Of a stretch of DNA of 64,000 nucleotides, positions 54,939 through 64,000 are shown piece by piece. Source of the DNA: Heterotrichella gracilis (taxonomy: Eukaryota > Sar > Xanthophyceae > Tribonematales > Xanthonemataceae); contig JAULBX010023296.1 in the NCBI GenBank assembly GCA_032358255.1, positions 62,001 to 126,000 on the forward strand, read 5' to 3'. The notes beneath the pieces are model-generated. The model was given only the letters and a program-made list of their open reading frames with translations. It had not been told where the DNA came from and did not search any database. Each line of letters opens with the position of its first letter. Position 1 is the first letter of the stretch. The translations under genes were made by a program, and so were the position numbers.

Positions 54939-56024
54939 AACCATTAAATTGTGGCTGACCAAAGGGGCTTCAGCCAGGAGCCTTTTAATTGCATGGCATT
55001 GATAGGGGCAGAGGATGATGGGGAATTTTGTATGACTTGGTAGAACTGCAGGTGTCTTGGTTTATATTTTATTTTTTCTCACTTCACAGGTCGTGGAATC
55101 GAGTTGAACACACTGAGTGATATTCAGAACCTGACTGTCACAAGCTGAGCAGAGAACCTGACTGTAGTGCGACGCCGTGGCTGTTGGAAGTTCTGTCAGA
55201 ACACATGGTAGCATGGTGGCGTTACATGCTTACCCTGTTCAATAATGATACTGTGACGGGCAACAATCATTTAAAAAGATTGCTGAACACTGAGCAGCGC
55301 CTATGATAGTCATATGGTGCTAGTTTCCTTGTGGGGGCGTTTTATTTGTTTCTTTCTTCTTCTTTCTTCCTTGACAGTCGAAAGATCTTGACTGCATGAC
55401 ATAAAACACACGAAATTGTAGCAGGGATGCCAGCACACTGCCACCATACTCCACAGCAGGCCTAAACTGTCGGAAACTAGTGGGTGCAGACTCTGAGGCT
55501 TGGAAAATGGATCTAAAATGTGGCAGTGTGTGTGATTGTAGATACAGCTTCATAATATCATAAAATTGCAGCTGCTGCCCTAGGGAAAAGGCTGCTGGCA
55601 GTGAGTAGCACCAACAAATTGCGTGGGATTCCTCAGCTTGAGAGTCACGCTGAGCCCCTGCCAGTGGAACTTTGCAGCTGAGATACCAGGACCTGTTCAT
55701 GACTAAGATTATTCCTGGTTTCTGGAAAAACGGTGCCTATTTGGATAATCAGGCTGCCTAAGGCTTTGGTAGCAATGAGCAAGCATCAGCAATATGAACA
55801 AAAAGCCACACAAGCTGGCGCAGGATAATATCCACACGTGTACAATACAGTCCGACACTAAGGCACAGGCCAGATACTATCACTGATAATGGCGGCATTA
55901 TATTCCGCTTGAATAATCTTGTGCACAACACTTCAGTCGGACTGTCATGGAGCCACGCATGGCGCCATGTGTACAATTCTGGTGCGCATGCACCCACTCA
56001 TGACCCATCTCAAACCCCACCACC
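54939..56024. other. Convergent intergenic region, no gene seen
   Basis: About 1.1 kb between the stops of LIP2p and the membrane-protein gene. AT-richer, with short frames only. Nothing recognisable. Confidence 0.45.
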
Positions 56025-59000
56025 TCATTTCCAGCCCTTGCTGGGGCTCTTGCTAGGGCTCTTGGCAGGCGAGCGCCGCGCGCTGCTGCTGCTGCCAGCG
56101 GCCGCCTCCCGCGTGCTCCTGATCTTGCTCAGGGCCCTCTCCCGTGACGCAGCCAGGGCCGCCTGGTAGTCGCTGGTGGCGCCGGGGGGGCTCACGGGCT
56201 CTGCGGCAGTCTCCATGTCAGGCAGGTCACGCTCCTCGGTGAGGCGAGGCTGGGTGCTGGATGTGGTGCGGGCAGTGGTGCTCATGATCTTCTGCACTGC
56301 GGGTGGCCGCTGGCTGGTGGACCTACAAGGCAGGGAAATGAGATCAGATGATAGAGGCCTGGTAATTTAATGCGTCCCCATGCATGCATCATAGCACGTC
56401 ACATGAGCTCGATGCAGCAATCGCCATGCCGCACTGCCCAATGTACATCATTGGTACTACATGGTGCACTTTGCATGGCCTTGCACTCGTCGCACCTTGA
56501 GACCTTCTTGGAGGGCGACTTGTCGGGTAGGCCACCCGACCGCCTGCGCTCCGACGCCTGGCGGGCCACCGGCTCAGCTGGCGCTGGTTCTGCCACGTAT
56601 GGCACTGCGGCCACAGGCTGCCACAACTGCATCTGGCTGTCGGTGGCTGCCGCATCGGCAATGGGATTCCTGGCCTCAATCTCAGGGGCAGGAGCCGCAT
56701 GCGATGCCAAAGCTAGCGCGTCAAGCGGCACCGCCGCCCTGGGGGAATCGGGCGCCGAGCTGTTACCGGATCCGTCCCAAAGGTCCTCGCGGGCGTCCTC
56801 AAATCGGTCGTAGTGGCTGGATTTGGAGTCTGCGCGGGCGAATCCTTGGGAGACCTGGCGGCCCAATGACTGCTGCAGGGCGGGGAGGAGGGATGCCGCT
56901 GTGATGTGGATGGCCCTCTGGCTGGCAGCATTGCCCTTGAGCGAGCGCTCGGGGGGGTAGGCGGCGCCCAGGCGCATGTCGTTGGCGGCCTCCTCGCTAG
57001 CGGCGGCGGCGTACTCGGCGGCGCCCGGCTTGGTCTCGGCAAAGCGGTCGCGCAGCGCTGAGGTGGGCATGGTGGCGGTGGTCTCTGGGAGGGCACGTGC
57101 GGCGCGTGACCGGCGGCGCATTCTGCAGCACACTGCAAGGAGCAACCGGGATAGGAGGAGTGAGAAGGGGGTCGCACTGGAGTCTGAGTAACCAGGGCTG
57201 GCATCAGGGGGATGCAGTGTAAGCATGGTAGCCGCCAATGTGCACACTTGATGGGGCACGATGGACATGACCTAAATTGCAGCAGGCGATTGATTTGTTG
57301 ATGTCAATGGCCGGCCCAGCACCCCGCAAGCTAAAACCCTTACCTAGGGCAAGGAGGAGCAGTGCCACGCCGGCGCCCACACTGCAGCCAATCACGAGGG
57401 CCATGTGGCTGTCAAACCAGCTCTGGCTGCTGTCGGTGGAGGCAGGTGCGGGTGGGGGGCTGGGGGTGGTGCCGGTTGAGGAGGTGGGTGCGCTCGGTGT
57501 GCCATCGGTGGCAAAGTTGGGCACCTTGTTTGAGGTGGGAGGCGCCACTGGGGCTGCAACTGGTGCTGCGACTGGCGCTGTGGCTGGTGCTGGTGTGGGG
57601 GCAGTGGTGGGAGCTGCAGCTGGTGTTGTGGTGGGTGCTGGTGCAGGTGTGGAGGTGGTGGGCGCGGGGGCTGGGGTGGCGATGGGCTTGGTGACCGGTT
57701 TCTTAGGTGGCAGTGTAGGCACAACCTTGGGGGGTGCGACAACTGCCAACGGAGGTGGGGTGGCGGTAATGGCTCCCTTCAAGGTCAGGGTCTGGAGACT
57801 GGCAAAGCGCACAGCCAGGCCTGCAGAGAGCATTGAAGTTCAGGACAAAAGTCGCGCAGAAAATATTAGAACCCTGTACTATTCAACCCATCACTGTCAA
57901 CGCGGGCATCACCAGCATTATCCCCTAGATTCCGCCTGCTGTTATCCATGCCTGTGCGCCACTATATTCTCACGGTTTCCCATTTTTTACCAAACACACC
58001 CCTTGTTTTTCACCTCTACAAGAATGGTTTAGGTTTGCGCTTAGAGTTTGATGGTACCACACCCACCTTGTTTCTTCATTTCAGCCAGCATTGCGCCATC
58101 GTTATAAGCCTTGTTCAGGGCAGTGGCAGCCTGGCGGCCCTGGGTGGCGGCCACATCGGTGAGCACAGAGATATCCACACCGTTGGACGCGGCGGCCAGC
58201 AGGCGGCGGTTGCCCAGCCCGGCCCCAATCACGTAGTTCTGCAGCATTAGCCAGTGCAGGGTGAGGAGGGTGGGGAGAAAACAGGGGGTACAGTGGGGAG
58301 CAAGGGAATCTGGAGTATGGAGGGGAGGCATCTACTGCCCATGGGTTTATATGAACATGGGCAGACAGGTAAATGTAGGATGTTTCAATTCGGGTTATTT
58401 GCAAGCAGATTTGTAAACTAACACCAGGCAGCGCTGTGCAGGGTCACGATGTGCCTGTGCGAGTGCATAGCATGACCAAGGCGACCAGACTAATCTGTTG
58501 CAGCTAGTTGCTCAAGTGGATGTGCCTTGTCCCTGTCTTACCTGTGCCGTGAGGACGCTGACCCCTGTCACGTTCATTCCCTTGAGCACGCTCCTGTAGG
58601 CGCCTGCCACCTGGCTGTGGCCCTGGGCAGTGAGGGGGAAGAGACCAGTGCCAACCAGGCGAGCATTGGTGGTCACCGCTGCAACAGGTCCTGCACAGGC
58701 AAAGACTTTTGATTGAATTGGGTTCAACGACTGCGTGTTAGTGCATGGTGTGATGTAGAACCTGCCAGTTATCCTGGAGGTAGTCCCGTGCGTATACTAA
58801 AGCATGCATGGTGGGAACAAGGCATGACCTGGCGATGGCTAAAGAACATTTGCTCCATTCGACTGAGCGCCACGCGCGTTGCACCATGCTGGCTTTTGGT
58901 GGGACGTACCGGTAGCAGGCTTGACAATGGGAACAGGCGCCGTTGCGTTCTTCTTGACGTGGAGGGCGATTGCCAAAGCCTCTGCAAGGGTCAGTGGCTC

Positions 59001-59825
59001 GGTGCTGTTCTGCTCGGCTGCAGCAAGGGCTTGCGCCAGGGTTGGGCCCTTGGGAGGGGTTGGGACAGGCTTGACCACAGGCTTGACAACCGGCTTGACC
59101 ACTGGCTTGACTATTGGCTTAGTAGCGGGCTTCACCTGGTGGGTGGTGAGGGACACAGCACGGTCAGCAGCTGCCCCTGCCTAGGGTTCAGGCACACTGT
59201 GCAGCAAAGAAAGGAGCACAAGCCATACAGTTCCAGGAGGTTACGCCACACAAGGTGATGGAAGCAACACTCGTTTGCAGTGTCTAGTGCACACTGCCCT
59301 GTTTGCCTAGCGAAAGGAATATGCATGCTGCTGTCACCCACCTTCACAGGCTTGGTGGTGGCGTTTGCAGGCTTCAGCCACGGGATCAAGTCAAAGATGG
59401 TGGGGTTGTCTTGTTCAGCGGGAGCGGGCGCATTGGCTGTGCTACCCTTGCTGGGGGTGGTGCTTGGCTTGGTCCCGGAAGTGGTTGTGTTGGCGGTTGT
59501 GTTGGCGGGTTTGGGTGTGGGTGTCGTGATCATGATTGTGCTGGCGGGAGTATACACGAGGCTGCCACCACTGAGCACATTGGGACCCGTGGGGTCTGTA
59601 GCTGGCTGGGTTGTTGCACCCACGCCTGTGTTATCGGCTGCAGGCAAAGGTTGGGTGTAAACTTAGGCGTGTACGTACAGTGGCGGTTTGTCGTTGTGGC
59701 AGATGGATTTGGCCTTGCACGGCAAGTTTGCGCGGCATGGAAAGCAAATAGCAGTTCTTACCTATCGTTGAGTGACAGCACAATAGCGTGGCCAAAAGGG
59801 CCGCCAAGAGTGTGCTTCCCCGCAT
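56025..59825 (-). CDS. Single-pass membrane protein with Pro/Thr-rich ectodomain, function unknown
   Basis: Eight exons, 5' to 3': 59825-59762, 59637-59342, 59135-58910, 58690-58542, 58238-58067, 57820-57344, 57132-56496, 56322-56025; phases agree, 772 residues. A signal peptide (MRGSTLLAALLATLLCCHS) opens it. The ectodomain has Thr/Pro-rich stretches, a KPVVKPVVKPVVKPV repeat (about residues 127-140), and a folded-looking part (VTGVSVLTAQ, RRLLAAASNGVDISVL, LAVRFASL) of a kind seen repeatedly in algal surface proteins. A long APAPTTTPAA-type stalk precedes one membrane helix (ALVIGCSVGAGVALLLLAL), followed at once by a CCRMRRRSR stop-transfer. The cytosolic tail of about 310 residues ends in SPAKSPSKSPSK, likely phosphorylated. 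A cell-wall or matrix sensor is a reasonable guess, not shown. Confidence 0.85.
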
Positions 59826-60980
59826 GCTGGTGGTTTAGTTGACACGACGCTGCAGTGGCACAACCTTGGATCAGCCAACGAGGGAGGTCCAACAGGAGAT
59901 GGCGTGGCTTTGGCCTTTCATGTTGTTGGAAGTGGGTAACATATACGTGTTTTAACAAACAAGCTCATCTGGATTGAGTGCAAACCGAAAGGATGCACAG
60001 TTGGCGGAGCTTTGACCAACGACCACCAGGGTGGCACAATGCATGGTAGCTGTGCTCACGATCGAGCTGATAAAGGGTGATACAAGCAAAGGCATAATAT
60101 TATAGAGTGATGAACCGCCGAATGGTTTACCTGTGAGCCTTCAAACTGTCGCCTCTTCGCAGAAGAATGTGGATGTGGTGGCTGCCAGCAGGGCGTCCCA
60201 AACCAGTGACCAACCACTTCAAACGGTTGCGTAGTCAGTCACTAATGGTCTAGAGTGCGCTGTATATCGTTGGGTTTCGCCTCTAAGCACGTTCTTCTCT
60301 TGAGAAGTAGTTGTTGATAGCAACAGTCGTGAGCAAACCGCTTCTGGTGATGCGCAGCCTTGGGAGGGTGCGCTTGCAAGCAAAAGCAGGACAAGCAACG
60401 TGAGCACGGCGATTGAGCGAAAAAGGACTTGTGGTTTCCATATGTTGGAACATTCGGTAGACAGCAAAGCTGCTTCTGTCACTTATATCGAAACCGGATG
60501 TCTTGTTTCTGCAACCAAAACTGACTCACCTCAACTAACCTCTGTGGGCGTGCCACGTGGAAGCGATCACTGCTGCGCTGCCACTTGGCAGCCAACGGTG
60601 CACTTACCCCCCACGTCGGGTTCGACCCCCTACGAGTTTTGCAGCTTGGGCTTGCAGCAGGGGAAAGCAAACCTGCCCATCAGAATCCCGACCGCGTCTT
60701 GACAGCTATTCTACTGGCGTCGTGGCAGCAGTTGGCGGGCAGCGCACAACTGGCACCCCAACTGGCACAACTTGGCGCTTGTGTAACACAACTTCGTGGG
60801 CAAACACTGGGGTTCGTTTGTGGCAAGACAGCTGCCATCTGCTGGCTCGGCACTGCTGCCATGGTGCAAAGCAAGAGAGTATTCAAACAACTGTATACGT
60901 TTCCGAGTGCGGCTCCTGGTCCAGCTACTGTACATGCACCTCCCACTGTCTATAGCTGCTGTGCGTGAACCTCCCACTCT
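59826..60980. other. Region between the membrane-protein start and the ATPase stop
   Basis: About 1.15 kb, both neighbours on the minus strand. It should hold the promoter of the membrane-protein gene. Several overlapping frames at 60400-61000 lack any family resemblance. No tRNA found. Confidence 0.4.
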
Positions 60981-63891
60981 CTACAGCTGCTTCACACTCA
61001 GGCTGCGCAGGCGGTTGAGCGCGGCAGCAATCTCATGCTTGCGGGGCCGAGCTAGGTGGCCAACCTTGAAGCTGGGAGAGAGGACATCAAGGCCCTGCAT
61101 GACACCAGTACAACCCCCTCAGCGCAGCAGTAGAATAGGCCACCCCGCGTCACACTAAACAAGGAATTACACACCACACTAGCGCACATGCAGTGGCAGT
61201 GCCGCCGCGTGCAGGACTGTGGAAATGGTGTGCACTGCAGCCAGCTCCAACACCAAACCACCCATACCCCACCCACCTCGCGGTCAATCTTGGCATCCAT
61301 CTGCTGTATCACCGTGGCCAGCGGCATGCCCCTCAGCTGCTGGGAGGTGGCCAGCACACTGCGCATGACCAGCAGCGCCTCTGCAATGGCGCGCGTCTGG
61401 GACTTCTCCACGATCTGCTCCACCGCAGACAGGTCGATCTCCTCGTCGCCAAAGGAAACTACGGTCTTGGAGCGCACCGCCACCTTGAGCTGACCTGTAG
61501 CCACGCAGCAAGGGGGTCAGCTATGCTGCAGGGTTCGGATATGCTGCGGGGTTCAGATATGTGGCTGGGGGTATGCTGCATGCATGAGGAGAACTTGACT
61601 AAACATGCCACGCAGATGCTGGTGATGGACTTTGACACTGGAGTCCAGGATCCTCTGCCCTTATGTCCATCTCAATGCGCAATGTAACCGAGTTGCCTGT
61701 ACAGGCGCTTTTGCATGCATCCCCAACGACCTATACCCATTGCCCCCTTCCCAAATCAAAGACCCACCCACCCACCCTCACAGCATCACACACTTGCCAC
61801 CACGCCCACCCAACTCACCTGACCCCGGGTGCACCTGCACAATGGCGCGAGGGGTGACAGGCCCATACATCTCACTGGGCGGCCCCGCGGCCGCTGACGA
61901 TGCAAAGCGCTGGGCGATGGCCCTGGCCTCTGCCGTCACATCCCTGGCCTGGAAGGCCTCCATGCACAGCACGGAATCTGCCACGTCAAAGTAGTCTCCC
62001 GATCCCCCGATGACCAGTATGCAGGAGGTGCCGCGCTGCGCCAGGGCCCGTATGCGGTGGATGAATGGCGTGATGGGCTCCTTGTCCTTGGACACCAGTG
62101 CCTGGGGAGGTGAAGGTTCAGGATTTAGGGTTCAAGAGTCAGGGTTTACAGGATGAAGGGCGTGTTGGGCTCCTTAGACACCAGCGCCTGAAGAAGATTA
62201 CGGTTAAGAAGTGAAGGGCATATGCGTTTACCCATGCGGGGATTGTGCATTGGTGTGCAAAGGAGAGGGGAAAGGGTGGGGTTATAGGGCACAGAGCAAG
62301 CTATAGGAGATAGGTATAGGAGATATAGGGCACAGAGCAAGCTAGCCGGGCCTGCAGGGTTCACGCCACACACACGCACAGCAAGAACTGCCCCGCCTGC
62401 CTACCTGCATGCGCGCATCGCGTATCATGAAGTTGGTTGCGCAGGTGTCCTCATCCAGCAGCAGCGTACTGGCACCCATCTCAAGCGCCTCCTGCAAGAC
62501 AGATAGCAAAACTGTTAATTAAACAATCGCAGTAAAAGGGTTTTAATCACAGCATAGCATGCTAGAATGGCATGGAGCTGTGCCGCATGTATATCATCCT
62601 TGTATTTAAATTACACCCCAACCGTATATATTCCAGGTCGGCTCCCGTGTGACTGTTCTTAACACCACATCTGATTGGCACGCGCCTGTACCTGTATGTT
62701 AGCTGCCTGAGACGTGCTCCCACTGGCATCATCGGATGAGAAGCAGTTAGTGTTGCGCCCAAAGGGCAGGTTGGATATGAAGGGAGAGATGTCGACACCC
62801 TCCACCCGCCTGCCATCCTCCGCACGGATCTTGACTGCGTCGGGGTCTGTGGCCACCAGCTCCCGACCATCACCAGGCACCTGTGGGATGCGTGAAATAC
62901 ATGAATAAACCAATAAATAAAGAAGTAACCAAATACACATATAAATAAATTGACTCGATTTTAGTACATGAGTGTGCAGCCTTTCAGGCGCGTTGGGGAG
63001 TTGGTAAATACAGGGGCAATGTCTTGCATGTCCCCAACCATTGGGTGCGTGGGACCATGTCTCCAGCCTATCTCTGTGCGTCATACCACTGGCAGGGGTC
63101 ACACGATGCTTGGGATGCCCGACATGTCGATACTCGCATGGATCCTTTGGCATAAAATTAAGACAACAAGTATAATTAAAGTCCCCTACTTTGTTGTAAA
63201 CGCCAGCCTCGATGGCATTTAGGAGCGTGGTCTTTCCATGGAACCCGCCGCCCACAACCAGCGATATGCCCCGCCGGATGCCCATCCCCCTCACTGTCCC
63301 CCTGTGGGGCAAGGTGGCCTCCACCTCCAGTGCAAGGGGGGATTGGAAGGGAACTGCGGAAGTAGAGGGCATGGGTTCCTCTGATGCCCCGGACAACCTG
63401 CATACGCCACGAGAGTGCCGTTCAACCTGCATCTATTGGTGCTGGGTGCTGACCACGATGGATGATGGCGTGGAAGGAGTTGTACAGCCACAACAACCTC
63501 CAACCAGTAGTTTGAAGGGTCGGCAGCACATGGCTTATCGAGCCACCCAATAGGAATGTAGGTGTAGTTTGGCTTATTATCGACATCGATCGATTATAAA
63601 GTTGGCTGGGGATGAGGCATGGGATGGCAACTTGCAGTTCACATCCCATGGCTAAAATACGTTTTGCATGATGGAGAGCAATAACTACATGCATGCAAGC
63701 CCCTGTATGCAGTGGCACAGGCAGTACTATGCGATACCCACCTTGGCAGTATGGCCCCGTTGCCAACGAACGCCACTAAGCCCATCCCGGCCAGCGCATC
63801 CCTCAGCGCCTGGGTGTCCTCTACGCAGTCCACGTGGCGCTGCACAGCTGGCCCATCCAGAGAGGGGTAGTGAAACACCTCGGTGATGTAC
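60981..63891 (-). CDS. Predicted ABC-class ATPase (ABC_ATPase family), 3' part; gene continues past the right edge
   Basis: Exons seen, 5' to 3': 63891-63742, 63397-63190, 62880-62692, 62491-62405, 62101-61819, 61494-61277, 61094-60981; phases agree, about 416 residues, N-terminus missing. The family, found in bacteria and plants, has an ABC-like ATPase core: LVAFVGNGAILPR, GMGIRRGISLVVGGGFHGKTTLLNAIE (Walker A), DPDAVKIRAEDGR, DISPFISNLP, the signature-like DASGSTSQAANI, LLLDEDTCATNFMIRD (Walker B) and VIGGSGDYFDVAD. The reaction is ATP hydrolysis; the cellular role of the family is not established. The sequence left of 64000 starts in an intron. A decayed copy of the exon that begins ALVSKDKEPITPF lies just upstream of it. 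Confidence 0.92.
62152..62195 (-). repeat. Decayed copy of an ATPase exon start in the preceding intron
   Basis: GAAGGGCGTGTTGGGCTCCT, TAGACACCAGCGCCTGAAG matches GAATGGCGTGATGGGCTCCT, TGGACACCAGTGCCTGGGG at 62063-62107. In the sense strand it reads ALVSKEPNTPF beside the true ALVSKDKEPITPF. A GGATTTAGGGTTC - AGGGTTT tract separates the two. Confidence 0.82.
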
Positions 63892-64000
63892 CTGCAGGAG
63901 GTATTTATATGTTGTTAATTTGAATATATTCCACATGCACCCGACACATTGCTTGTGGTACATGATGTCACACCATGTATCATTGATGTGTATCTGCAGG

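Noticed and set aside
57277-58032. 251-codon open frame on the plus strand over the membrane-protein gene
   Set aside because: Its Gly/Val/Ala run is the complement of the Pro/Thr/Ala-coding stalk on the minus strand, which is spliced, in phase and has sensible domains.
60595-60640. GGGTTCGACCCC, a possible tRNA T-arm
   Set aside because: The stem does not pair properly, and no acceptor, D-arm or anticodon arm of the right spacing could be found upstream.
60400-61158. Cluster of overlapping plus-strand frames before the ATPase stop
   Set aside because: Three frames overlap each other, none resembles a protein family, and there are no convincing splice or start signals.

Overview
The window looks like nuclear DNA of a green alga, most likely a trebouxiophyte (Chlorella/Coccomyxa type). 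Reasons: every long gene is cut by many short GT-AG introns with GC-rich exons. Several products are plant-type: a plant-like mitochondrial succinate/fumarate carrier, a plastid alpha-amylase, a plastid-type octanoyltransferase, DUF599, a plant AAAP amino-acid permease and a plant BRWD protein. TGTAA, the green-algal poly(A) signal, lies downstream of at least two stops. Scattered TTTAGGG-like (CCCTAAA) tracts match the telomere repeat of Chlorella-type algae rather than the TTTTAGGG of Chlamydomonas. All gene models are my own reading of splice sites, frame and family conservation; no transcript evidence was available.

Layout, left to right: the last exon of a WD40 protein (+); mitochondrial succinate/fumarate carrier (+); cytosolic tyrosyl-tRNA synthetase (+); a plastid alpha-amylase with an N-terminal ACT domain (-); ribosomal protein uL2/RPL8 (+); an ENTH + ArfGAP fusion protein (+); a small chloroplast FHA-like protein (-); a DUF599 membrane protein (+); a long coiled-coil protein of unknown function (-); an AAAP amino-acid permease (-); a 23-exon BRWD/PHIP-like WD40-bromodomain protein (+); the SNARE YKT6 (-); plastid octanoyltransferase LIP2p (+); a Pro/Thr-rich single-pass membrane protein (-); and the 3' part of a predicted ABC-class ATPase (-) that runs off the right edge. 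The genes are unrelated housekeeping and trafficking genes with no operon logic. I found no tRNA, rRNA, CRISPR array, virus-like element or recognisable transposon.

The most unusual feature is not a gene. In at least eight places (SFC carrier, TyrRS, alpha-amylase, DUF599, coiled-coil gene, BRWD gene, ABC ATPase) the intron or 3' UTR beside an exon holds one to four decayed direct copies of that exon's end, often including the splice site. Many are separated by TTTAGGG-like telomeric tracts, and such tracts are almost absent from intergenic DNA here. This looks like a recurrent local duplication and repair process acting at exon-intron borders. Two domain fusions also stand out: ENTH with ArfGAP, and ACT with alpha-amylase.
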